NCBI GenBank assembly: GCA_944345045.1
Contig: CALVMI010000076.1
Location: forward strand, 1-9,786
Source of the DNA: an uncultured Bacilli bacterium
GTDB taxonomy: Bacteria > Bacillota_I > Bacilli_A > RF39 > UBA660
Length of the DNA stretch: 9,786 bases
Direction: 5' to 3'
Program-made: the position numbers and the translations under genes
In this document: positions 1-8,300 of the stretch, in pieces
Layout of the letters: each line of letters opens with the position of its first letter
Numbering within the stretch: position 1 is the first letter of the stretch
The notes under the pieces: model-generated
Told to the model about the DNA's origin: nothing
The model's input: the letters and a program-made list of their open reading frames with translations, nothing else
Databases searched by the model: none

Positions 1-214
1 GTAATAACTCTTGTTGTTTTTCTTTAGAAAGTTTTTGATAATTAAAACAAGAAGCTTGGGTAATTGCTCCGCCTAATCCTAACCATTGTTGCTTTTTTAT
101 AGAAGGTTCAAGCCAGACTAAACTCCATTCCCAAAAGCAATCAGGTATGCGCATAGGAGCTTCTGTTTCTTCAAAATACTTTTGATTTAAAATGTCAGTT
201 ACAATCTTTTTCAT
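1..214 (-). CDS. Family 30 glycoside hydrolase (glucosylceramidase-like), N-terminal 71 codons only
   Basis: This is the 5' part of a gene that continues past the start of the window. The translated N terminus begins MKKIVTDILN. At residues 46-55 it carries GLGGAITQAS, followed by KLSKEKQQELL at 61-71. This is the characteristic N-terminal signature of GH30 enzymes (FGGAfTEAsa...lS.e...ll), a family that includes beta-glucosidase/glucosylceramidase, beta-1,6-glucanase and beta-xylosidase activities. The catalytic glutamates lie outside the window, so the substrate cannot be assigned. No signal peptide is visible, so a cytosolic enzyme acting on imported oligosaccharide or glycoside is inferred. 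The ATG at 214-212 is the first possible start, because an in-frame TAA sits two codons upstream. It overlaps the end of the Nudix gene by 20 bases. An AAGG at 233-230 is a possible but distant (15-base) ribosome binding site, so translational coupling to the upstream gene is likely. Confidence 0.8.
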   Translation of the reverse strand, partial: MKKIVTDILNQKYFEETEAPMRIPDCFWEWSLVWLEPSIKKQQWLGLGGAITQASCFNYQKLSKEKQQELL

Positions 215-821
215 TAGTTAATTCAATTACCTTTTTTAAAACATCTCCATATTTTTCTAAAGCCGTTTCTCCTTCATTTACTAGAAATTCTTGAAAATCA
301 ATTTCTCGTTCAATAATTTCATTACTTAAAGTAATTTCTTGTCCTTTAATGGTTCCGGTTTCTTTTTGGAATAATTCTAATACATCTTTTGCTTTAACTA
401 AAACTAAGCCTGAAACTTCTTCTGGATCCATTTTAAAATTGTGATAATCTCCTTCATATAAATCAACATAAACATTCGCGAATGCTCGATCTTTAAAAAT
501 ACTACCATCTTCTTTTACTCGGTCCATTTTAAAAGGAACTACAGCAACAAAAGTTGCATCACTCGCATCTAAAGTTAAACCAATTTCTTCTTTGATTTCT
601 CTTTGAAAAGCTTCGGTTATACTTTCCCCAGCGCTTACATGACCGGATGATGTGGTATATAAAGTTCCCCTGTCACTTCTTTTTTGGAAAAAAACTTTTC
701 CACTTTTATCATATAACCAACAATGGACGGTTTTATGCCAAAGTCCTTTTGAATGAACTATGCTTCTTTCTTCTGTTCCAATAAACTCTCCATTTTCATC
801 ATAAATATCCAATTTTTCCAT
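195..821 (-). CDS. Nudix hydrolase, isopentenyl-diphosphate-isomerase-like subgroup
   Basis: A 208-residue protein with a complete Nudix box at residues 60-82 (G60, E66, R74-E75, E78-E79, G81), matching GX5EX7REUXEEXGU. The glutamates bind the metal that drives hydrolysis of nucleoside-diphosphate-linked substrates. The N-terminal region (LDIYDENG, then VHSKGLWHKTVHCW at about 22-35) resembles the YfcD/IDI-like branch. The catalytic cysteine of true type I isopentenyl-diphosphate isomerase (E. coli C67) aligns with S59, so isomerase activity is unlikely and a hydrolase is the better call. Residues from about 150 to 208 form a charged, probably helical C-terminal extension. The physiological substrate is unknown. 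The start is supported by GGAGAG a few bases upstream. The gene begins only 18 bases after the end of the ATPase remnant and overlaps the GH30 gene by 20 bases, so all three probably share one transcript. I found no convincing promoter immediately upstream. Confidence 0.88.
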   Translation of the reverse strand: MEKLDIYDENGEFIGTEERSIVHSKGLWHKTVHCWLYDKSGKVFFQKRSDRGTLYTTSSGHVSAGESITEAFQREIKEEIGLTLDASDATFVAVVPFKMDRVKEDGSIFKDRAFANVYVDLYEGDYHNFKMDPEEVSGLVLVKAKDVLELFQKETGTIKGQEITLSNEIIEREIDFQEFLVNEGETALEKYGDVLKKVIELTNEKDCN

Positions 822-839
822 AGTTTTACTCTCCTTTTC

Positions 840-1406
840 TTATAAATCTTTTAAACAAAATATTGCATATAAAGGTACTGATTTAATTTTCTTTTCTTTA
901 TCGTATCCGAAATTTTTTGTCGATAAACGAATGCTTTTCTTAGGTTGATATTTATCTATATATACGTTCAAACTTTTTGATTGGCCATTATCGGCAGCTT
1001 TTACTTCTACAGGAATAATTCCTTTTTAATTTTACGCCTAAAAGTGAACCTGCACATATGATGTTCATTTTTGGATGACGCTCGCAGAAAAATTTTAGAT
1101 CTGCAATCATTTTTTCTGATTCTTGAATTTCATCAATAAAAAGAATTGAATCTTCGGCTTCTAGGTCAAAATCTAAAAGAATTTTTAATTTTTGATATTT
1201 TTCCTCTGCTGAAACATCTGATTGATAAATTTCTAATATATCGCTTCTTTCGAATAGATTTATCATAAAATAATTTTTGTAATTTTCACGAGCAAATTTA
1301 TCAATTATATAAGTTTTTCCTACTTGCCTTGCTCCTAAAATCATCAATGGTTTTGGGAACCTTTTTCTTTCCACTTTAATAAATCTTCATATATTTCTCT
1401 TTGCAT
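840..1406 (-). pseudogene. Decayed AAA_14/DUF4143-type ATPase: early frameshift plus internal deletion
   Basis: Three pieces in different frames together read as the two ends of one AAA_14/DUF4143 ATPase, a family common in mobile or accessory regions with no settled role. Piece one starts at the ATG at 1406-1404 behind a perfect AAGGAGGT (1418-1411), reads MQREIYEDLLKWKEK and stops at TGA (1346-1344). Piece two begins about where piece one derails, at an A5 run (1366-1362). It carries Walker A GARQVGKT, Walker B SILFIDEIQE and the sensor-like NIICAGSLLG, and is out of frame from about 1021. Piece three, from about 1020 to the TAA at 842-840, reads IIPVEVKAADNGQSKSLNVY and continues to PLYAIFCLKDL, the family's C-terminal end. 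The whole spans 189 codons against roughly 400 in intact members, so the lid and most of the DUF4143 region (some 200-250 residues) are gone. Reading piece two alone as a 128-residue gene from a GTG would miss both lesions. Confidence 0.85.
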
Positions 1407-1410
1407 GTTG

Positions 1411-1418
1411 ACCTCCTT
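1411..1418 (-). promoter_or_regulatory. Shine-Dalgarno site that fixes the original ATPase start
   Basis: AAGGAGGT lies four bases before the ATG at 1406-1404 and is a near-perfect match to the 16S rRNA 3' end. It shows that the original start is this ATG and not the GTG about 35 bases downstream that opens the longer frame. This in turn exposes the frameshift. Confidence 0.8.
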
Positions 1419-1440
1419 ACTATAAAGTTAATGCTTTTTT

Positions 1441-1485
1441 GACAAAAAATCAAGAAATTTCACCTTTTTCTAACGACTTTTTGTC
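1441..1485. repeat. Inverted repeat flanking the first copy of the 33-base-period repeat
   Basis: GACAAAAAATC (1441-1451) and GACTTTTTGTC (1475-1485) are complementary at 10 of 11 positions and separated by 23 bases. On the minus strand they could form a hairpin in the ATPase leader, enclosing most of repeat copy 1. The second arm is itself near-palindromic (GAC-T5-GTC). The function is unknown. Confidence 0.55.
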
Positions 1486-1513
1486 TAAAATTTCACCTTT
1501 TTCTAATGACTTT
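1455..1513. repeat. Two-copy direct repeat, 33-base period, in the spacer between rpoC and the ATPase remnant
   Basis: Two 26-base units, at 1455-1480 and 1488-1513, are identical except for C/T at 1474/1507. The shared core is AAATTTCACCTTTTTCTAA followed by a variable base and GACTTT. The period of 33 bases is about three helical turns and also eleven codons. The units lie about 50-110 bases upstream of the ATPase start, a plausible 5' leader or operator position. No convincing gene covers them on either strand. The rest of the spacer (1407-1652) holds the rpoC terminator, an A/T-rich stretch, and a short palindrome (TGCAAT-GG-ATTGCA, 1560-1573). Confidence 0.8.
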
Positions 1514-1635
1514 CTTTTTGAGAGACAATTTATTTATTTTTTTATAATAGAAATAAATTTGCAATGGATTGCATTTTTTAATCAAAATAATCAAAAATTT
1601 GCAGTCTATATCATAAATGACTAAATTTTTTTGAT

Positions 1636-1667
1636 AAAAAAATACTGAAGTTTTATTCTTCAGTATT
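1636..1667 (-). terminator. Intrinsic terminator of rpoC, overlapping the stop codon
   Basis: On the minus strand a perfect 10-base-pair stem (AATACTGAAG at 1667-1658 pairing with CTTCAGTATT at 1650-1641) encloses a 7-base loop. It is followed by a run of seven U, two of them from the stem end. The 5' arm encodes the last residues of RpoC and the TAA stop (1655-1653) lies in the loop. This marks the end of the rpoB-rpoC transcript. Confidence 0.88.
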
Positions 1668-4600
1668 TTCATTATTTATCTCTTCTTTTTGAGAAGATAC
1701 ATCATCACCATTTTCATCCATTAAAGATTCTTCTAGAACCTCACTTGCATCATCATCCATGAATTGTTTTTGAAGTTCTAGTTCAATATCGCTATACTGG
1801 CGAGCTCCTGTACCAGCAGGAATTAATTTACCAATAATAACGTTTTCTTTTAAACCACGTAAGTAGTCAACTGAACCTTTAATAGCAGCATCGGTAAGAA
1901 CTCTAGTTGTTTCTTGGAAAGATGCAGCAGATAAGAACGAGTCTGTTTGTAAAGAACTCTTTGTGATACCAAGCATGATTGGTCTACCTTTAGCTGGAAC
2001 TTTTCCGGCTAAGATTACTGGTTTATTTGCTTCAGTAAATTCATGCATTGAAACACTTAGACCTTCTACTAAATCTGTATCTCCTGAATCAACAATTCTT
2101 ACTTTATTAATCATTCTCTTAACGATGATTTCAACGTGTTTATCGTTAATATCAACACCTTGTAGTTTATATACCATTTGAATTTCTTTTAAAATATATT
2201 CTTGAGCGGTAATTGGATCTGTAACTGCAAGCAATTCTTTTGGTGAAATAACACCTTCAGTTAATTTATCACCAGCATTTACAACATCTTTTTCATGAAC
2301 ACGTAATTTCATATTATAATTTGTAACATGTTCTCTTGCTTCAACATCGTTTTCGACAACAATACGATATTTGCCATTTTCTTCTTTAATTGAAGTAACT
2401 TTACCACTAATTTCAGAAATCGTTGCTTTTCCTTTTGGATTTCTTGCTTCAAATAACTCTTCAACACGAGGAAGACCTTGGGTGATATCATCGCCACCAG
2501 CTACACCACCTGAGTGGAATGTACGCATGGTAAGTTGGGTACCTGGTTCACCAATTGATTGAGCAGCCATAATACCAACAGCCTCACCAGTTTCAACTAA
2601 GTTACCTGTTGCTAGGTTGCGACCATAACATTTTTGACAAACACCATTTTCGGTTTTACAAGTTAAGACACTGCGAATTTCTACTTTTGTAATGCCAGCA
2701 TCCGTAATCTTTTTAACAAGATTTTCTGTAAGCATAACACCTTTATCCACGATGACTTCTTTTGTTTTAGGATTGATAACTTTTTGAGCTGTGAAACGTC
2801 CTAAAATACGTTCAGCAAGTGGCTCAATAATGCTACCATCTTTATCATTAATTAAGTCTGAAACTTCTACGCCTTGAATGCTTCCACAATCTTCTTCTTT
2901 GACAATAATATCTTGAACAACTTCAACTAAACGACGAGTTAAATATCCTGAGTCTGCTGTACGTAAAGCTGTATCGGCTGATCCTTTTCTAGAACCATGA
3001 CTTGATAAGAAGAATTCAGATACGGTTAGTCCTTCAGAGAAGTTTGAAGTAACCGGAATTTCGATTGTTGAACCATCTGGCTTAGCCATTAAACCACGCA
3101 TACCAGCAAGTTGGGCGAAGTTTGATAAAGATCCACGAGCACCAGAATTCATCATCATGAATAATGGATTATCGAAATCATCTTTTGCAATGGCTTTTAA
3201 TTCCTCTTTAATTTTATCATTAGCTTTGTTCCAAATATCAATAACTGTATTATAACGTTCTTCTTCAGTAATCATACCACGTTTAAATTGTTTATTGACT
3301 TTTTCTACTAATTCTTTTGATTCTTCAATAACTTCGTTTTTTGTTTTTGATGGAACAATATCAGCGGCTGAAACGGTAATACCAGCAATAGTTGAATATT
3401 TGAATCCTAAATCTTTTAATTTATCTAGGAAGACACTTGTTTCAGTTGTATGATAACGTTTAAATACTTGAGCAATAATTTTACTTAAATCCCCTTTAAC
3501 AAATGGACTATTTAAAGGCATTTTTTCAATTGCTTCTCTAATATTTGTACCCATTGGTAAGAAAAATTTATCTGGAGTAATTCCTTCAATATTTTCTTTA
3601 CTTGCTTCATTAATATATGGATAACTATCAGGTAAAATTTCATTAAATATGATTTTACCGCAAGTTGTTACTAGGTATTTATCCATTTGTTCTTCTGTAA
3701 ATAGTTTATGTTTAAATGATTTAGCAGGTAGGGCAATTCTTGTATGAAGAGTGATCTCTTTTCTTTCATAAGCCATTAAGACTTCATTTGGATCTCTATA
3801 TACTTTTCCTTCATGTTCTTCGCCTGCTTTTTCTTGGGTTAAATAGCAGTTACCTAATACCATGTCTTGGGAAGGCGTTACTATTGGTTTACCATCTTTA
3901 GGATTTAAAATGTTTTGGGCGCCAAGCATTAAAATACGAGCTTCGGCTTGAGCTTCTTCAGATAATGGTACGTGAACAGCCATCTGGTCACCATCGAAGT
4001 CAGCGTTGAATCCTGTACAAACAAGTGGGTGCAAGCGAATAGCCTTTCCACCAACAAGTTTTGGTTCGAATGCTTGAATACCTAAACGGTGAAGAGTTGG
4101 CGCACGGTTAAGCATAACAGGGTGTTCTGTAATGACATCTTCTACTACATCCCAAACACAATCATCTTTCGCATCAATTAATTTTTTTGCCCCTTTAATA
4201 TTATGAGCAAGACCACGTTCTACTAAACCATGAATAACATGAGGTTTAAATAGTTCCAAAGCCATATCTTTTGGAATACCACATTGATACATTTTAAGGT
4301 TTGGTCCAACAACGATAACGCTTCGTCCTGAATAGTCAACACGTTTACCAAGTAAGTTTTGTCTAAAACGTCCTTGTTTACCTTTTAACATGCTAGATAA
4401 GCTTTTTAAAGGTCTATTACCAGCACCTTGAACACTTCTACCACGTCGACCATTATCAAGTAAGGAATCCACAGCTTCTTGAAGCATACGTTTTTCGTTT
4501 TGAACAATAATTGTTGGAGCACCTAACTCTAATAATTTTTTCAAACGATTATTACGGTTAATAATTCTTCGATATAAATCATTTAAATCACTTGTAGCAA

Positions 4601-5345
4601 ATCTACCACCATCTAGTTGAATCATTGGACGAAGATCTGGTGGAATAACAGGAAGAGCTTCTAAAATCATCCATTCAGGACGATTGCCACTTTCTTGGAA
4701 AGCTACTAAGCAATCAAGTCTTTTTACTAAACGAATTCTTTTTTGACCCGTTGCATTTTCTAATTCTTCACGAAGATCAGCAACTTCTTTATCGATATCT
4801 ACTTCTTTTAAAAGGGTTTGAATAGCCTCAGCACCCATACCTACTTTGAAACTATTACCATATTTGTCATAGTAAGCACGATATTCTTTATCTGAAAGGG
4901 TTTGTTTTTTCATTAAAGGAGCACTTCCAGGATCTAAAACAACGTAGCTAACAAAATATAATACTTCTTCTAGATCTCTTGGACTCATGTCTAAAACTAA
5001 GCCCATTTTAGAAGGAACGCCTTTGAAAAACCAAATGTGTGAGCACGGAGAGGCAAGCTCTATATGCCCCATCCGTTCACGGCGTACTTTTGATTTAGTA
5101 ACTTCAACGCCACAACGATCACATACGACATTTTTATAACGAAGACGTTTGTATTTTCCACAAGAACATTCATAGTCTTTTGTTGGTCCGAAGATTTTTT
5201 CACAAAATAAGCCATCACGTTCTGGTTTTAAAGTACGATAGTTAATTGTTTCTGGTTTTTTTACTTCACCATAAGACCAAGAACGGATTTGTTCAGGACT
5301 AGCAAGTCCAATTTTAATTCCTTTAAAATTATTTACTTCGATCAT
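1653..5345 (-). CDS. rpoC: DNA-directed RNA polymerase subunit beta'
   Basis: The largest RNA polymerase subunit, 1230 residues (about 1200 is usual in Firmicutes), forming the clamp and most of the active site. The N-terminal zinc-binding domain uses C60, C62, C75 and C78. RPERDGLFC-like and VRRERMGHIELA segments flank it. The catalytic loop NADFDGD is at 447-453, with the magnesium-binding aspartates D449, D451 and D453. The F-loop region SGARGS is near 734-739, and the bridge helix falls at about 770-805. A second zinc site uses C820, C896, C903 and C906. The trigger loop region contains QSIGEPGTQLTMRTFH (929-944), with H944 matching the conserved catalytic-loop histidine. The large lineage-specific inserts of Proteobacteria are absent. 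The C terminus after about 1195 is an acidic tail. The ATG overlaps the rpoB stop as ATGA, with GAGGAGGG at 5362-5355 as ribosome binding site. The gene appears intact. Confidence 0.99.
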   Translation of the reverse strand: MIEVNNFKGIKIGLASPEQIRSWSYGEVKKPETINYRTLKPERDGLFCEKIFGPTKDYECSCGKYKRLRYKNVVCDRCGVEVTKSKVRRERMGHIELASPCSHIWFFKGVPSKMGLVLDMSPRDLEEVLYFVSYVVLDPGSAPLMKKQTLSDKEYRAYYDKYGNSFKVGMGAEAIQTLLKEVDIDKEVADLREELENATGQKRIRLVKRLDCLVAFQESGNRPEWMILEALPVIPPDLRPMIQLDGGRFATSDLNDLYRRIINRNNRLKKLLELGAPTIIVQNEKRMLQEAVDSLLDNGRRGRSVQGAGNRPLKSLSSMLKGKQGRFRQNLLGKRVDYSGRSVIVVGPNLKMYQCGIPKDMALELFKPHVIHGLVERGLAHNIKGAKKLIDAKDDCVWDVVEDVITEHPVMLNRAPTLHRLGIQAFEPKLVGGKAIRLHPLVCTGFNADFDGDQMAVHVPLSEEAQAEARILMLGAQNILNPKDGKPIVTPSQDMVLGNCYLTQEKAGEEHEGKVYRDPNEVLMAYERKEITLHTRIALPAKSFKHKLFTEEQMDKYLVTTCGKIIFNEILPDSYPYINEASKENIEGITPDKFFLPMGTNIREAIEKMPLNSPFVKGDLSKIIAQVFKRYHTTETSVFLDKLKDLGFKYSTIAGITVSAADIVPSKTKNEVIEESKELVEKVNKQFKRGMITEEERYNTVIDIWNKANDKIKEELKAIAKDDFDNPLFMMMNSGARGSLSNFAQLAGMRGLMAKPDGSTIEIPVTSNFSEGLTVSEFFLSSHGSRKGSADTALRTADSGYLTRRLVEVVQDIIVKEEDCGSIQGVEVSDLINDKDGSIIEPLAERILGRFTAQKVINPKTKEVIVDKGVMLTENLVKKITDAGITKVEIRSVLTCKTENGVCQKCYGRNLATGNLVETGEAVGIMAAQSIGEPGTQLTMRTFHSGGVAGGDDITQGLPRVEELFEARNPKGKATISEISGKVTSIKEENGKYRIVVENDVEAREHVTNYNMKLRVHEKDVVNAGDKLTEGVISPKELLAVTDPITAQEYILKEIQMVYKLQGVDINDKHVEIIVKRMINKVRIVDSGDTDLVEGLSVSMHEFTEANKPVILAGKVPAKGRPIMLGITKSSLQTDSFLSAASFQETTRVLTDAAIKGSVDYLRGLKENVIIGKLIPAGTGARQYSDIELELQKQFMDDDASEVLEESLMDENGDDVSSQKEEINNENTEE

Positions 5346-8300
5346 AAATCTTGTCCCTCCTCGTCTTCATCTAGTATATCCCCTGGAAATTCTAGATCAT
5401 CTAGGCTATCACTTTCAAACTCATTATCCTCTTCTTCGAAAGGCTCTTCTTCTGGTTCAGAAGGCATTTCTAATTCATCGGTTTTTAAATCGATTTCATC
5501 AATCTTAATTAAATCTTCTTTATCTTCTTCTTCTTCGATTTCTTTTAAATCTAATACTTCATCATCTTTATTAATTATTTGAACATTTAAGCCTAAGGCT
5601 TGGAATTCTTTAATTAATACTCTAAATGACTCTGGTACACCTGCTTGATTTACCGTTTTACCTTTAACCAATGCTTCATATACTTTAACACGACCAATTA
5701 CATCATCTGATTTAATGGTTAAAATTTCTTGTAAAACATGAGCAGCACCATAAGCATACAATGCCCAAACTTCCATTTCACCGAATCTTTGGCCACCAAA
5801 TTGTGCTTTACCACCTAATGGTTGTTGAGTAACTAAGCTATATGGTCCGGTTGCTCTGGCATGAAGTTTATCATCAACCATATGATGAAGTTTTACCATA
5901 TACATAACACCAACATTGATTTTATGTTCAAATGGTTCACCAGTACGACCATTGTAAAGGGTTACTTTTCCGTCTTCACTCATACCAGCTTCGCGCATTT
6001 CTTCATGAATATCATCTAGGTTTGCCCCGTCAAATACTGGAGTTGCATAGTGAACACCCAACTTTTTACCAGCCATACCTAAGTGTACTTCTAGAATCTG
6101 ACCAATGTTCATACGAGATGGAACACCTAATGGGTTTAACATAACATCTACTGGTGTACCATCTGGTAAATATGGCATATCTTCTTCTGGTAAAACAAGG
6201 GAAATAACACCTTTATTACCATGACGACCACTCATCTTGTCACCAACTTGAATTTTACGTTTTTGAATAATATAAACACGAATCACTTTAAAGACACCAG
6301 CTGGAAGTTCATCACTATTTTCTTTGGTATACACTTTAACATCATGAATAATACCAGCAGCACCATGTTCAACACGTAAAGAAGTATCTCTTACCTCTCT
6401 TGTTTTTTCACCAAAAATAGCATGTAAAAGCTTTTCTTCACTAGTAAGTTCTTGAACACCTTTTGGTGTAACTTTACCAACTAAAATGTCGCCTTCTTTA
6501 ACCTCGGTACCAATACGTACAATACCTTCGGCATCTAGGTTTTTACGAGCTTCTTCACCAACGTTTGGAATATCTCTGGTGATTTCTTCTGGACCTAATT
6601 TTGTATCACGACATTCAATTTCATAAGTTTCAATGTGTAATGAAGTATACACATCATCTTTTACTAAACGTTCATTTAAAATAACTGCATCTTCATAGTT
6701 ATAACCATTGTAAGTCATGAATGCAACAGTCATATTTTTACCTAAGGCTAGTTCACCATGATCTGTACTTGGACCATCGGCAATAACTTGACCAGCTTTA
6801 ACTTTATCTCCTTTATGAACAATTGGAACATGATTTGTACAAGCTGCCGCATTGTTTCCTTCAAAGTTTGCTAATGTATATATATCTTTTCCTTTAGCAT
6901 TTAAAACGACAATTTTCTTTGCATCAGCATAATCTACTACACCGTCAGCTTTAGCTACAATACTGCTACCAGCATATTTTGCGGCAACCCATTCAACACC
7001 AGTACCAACAATTGGCGCTTCCGCTTTTAAAAGTGGAACTGCTTGACGTTGCATGTTTGAACCCATTAGTGTTCTATTCGCATCGTCATAGTTCAAAAAT
7101 GGAATGCAGCTTGTTGTAATAGATACTACTTGGCTAGGTGAAACATCGACAAAGTCTACTTTATCTTTGCTAACCATAACATTGTCGCCGTTGTAACGAA
7201 CAATAACTTCTTTATCAATGATGTGATTATTATCATCAAGAGCGATATTCGCTTCGGAAATATAATAATCGGTTTCTTCATCGGCAGTCATATAATGAAC
7301 ATCGTCCATTTGAACAACGCCATCTATAACACGACGGTAAGGAGTCATGATAAAACCATATTCGTTAATTTTTGCATAACCAGCTAAAGATGTAATAAGT
7401 CCGATATTTTGACCTTTTGGAGACTCAATTGGACAAATACGGCCATAGTGGCTTGCATTAACGTCACGAACATCCATTCCCGCACGATCACGAGAAAGTC
7501 CTCCAGGTCCTAAACTAGATAAACGTCTTTTATCCGTTAATTCAGCAATTGGGTTAATTTGATCCATGAATTTAGATAATTGAGATGAACCAAAGAACTC
7601 TTTTAAAACAGCTGTAACAGGACGAATATTGATTAAAGATTTTGGTGTAATATCTTCAGTTTCTTGAGTAGTCATACGTTCGCGGATAACTCTTTCCATA
7701 CGAGCCATACCTACTTGGAATTGTTTTTGAATTAATTCACCAACTTGTCTTACACGACGATTTCCTAAATTATCGATTTCGTCTGTACTACCAATACCAG
7801 CATGCAAATTTAAATAATAATTTACAGAGGCATAAATATCAGGAATGGTAAGTCTTCTTTCTTCAACACTTTGATCCACACCTAAAATAGGAATGATACG
7901 ATCAGGATGATTCTTATCATATACTTTGATTTCTTGAACTTGATCATATTGGTCTAATTCCTCATGAATTGTTACTTTATGTAAGCCAAAACCAGCTTGT
8001 AGAGCAGGTTTCATTGTTTCTAAAACTTCTTTTGTTACTAAAGTGTCTTTCGAAACGACAACTTTGCCATCAGCATCTTTGATATCTTCGGCTAAAGTAC
8101 AGCCAACTAAACGATCTGTAACATTTAATTTTTTATTAAATTTATAACGTCCTACTTTAGCTAGATCATAACGGAAATGATCAAAAAAGCGCATGATTAA
8201 TTGGTTTTTAGCAGAATCTAGTGTTGCAGGTTCTCCTGGACGCAACTTCTCATAAATTTCAATTAATGCTTCATCCGTATTTTTCGTGCTATCTTTTTCA

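Noticed and set aside
988..1374. A 128-codon frame with a GTG start read as an intact small ATPase gene
   Set aside because: The true start (ATG at 1406 with perfect ribosome binding site) is in another frame, and the C-terminal end of the same family lies downstream in a third frame. It is part of a pseudogene.
1419..1445. TTGTCA ... TATAGT as the promoter of the ATPase remnant
   Set aside because: The spacing is only 15 bases and the -10 abuts the ribosome binding site, so a transcript from it could not include that site.
1560..1573. Palindrome TGCAAT-GG-ATTGCA as a regulator operator
   Set aside because: It is a short, A/T-rich palindrome with no clear promoter at proper spacing, and a chance occurrence is likely in this composition.
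1439..1624. A 61-codon plus-strand frame starting with TTG
   Set aside because: It has no ribosome binding site, its apparent repeated peptide is just the 33-base direct repeat, and no relative is recognised.
1963..2562. Several 60-70 codon frames on both strands inside rpoC
   Set aside because: They are shadows of rpoC with no starts, ribosome binding sites or family resemblance.
5289..5582. A serine-rich plus-strand frame of 97 codons
   Set aside because: It is the complement of the Glu/Asp-rich tail of rpoB (GAA/GAT codons read as TTC/ATC and shifted), antisense to a certain gene.
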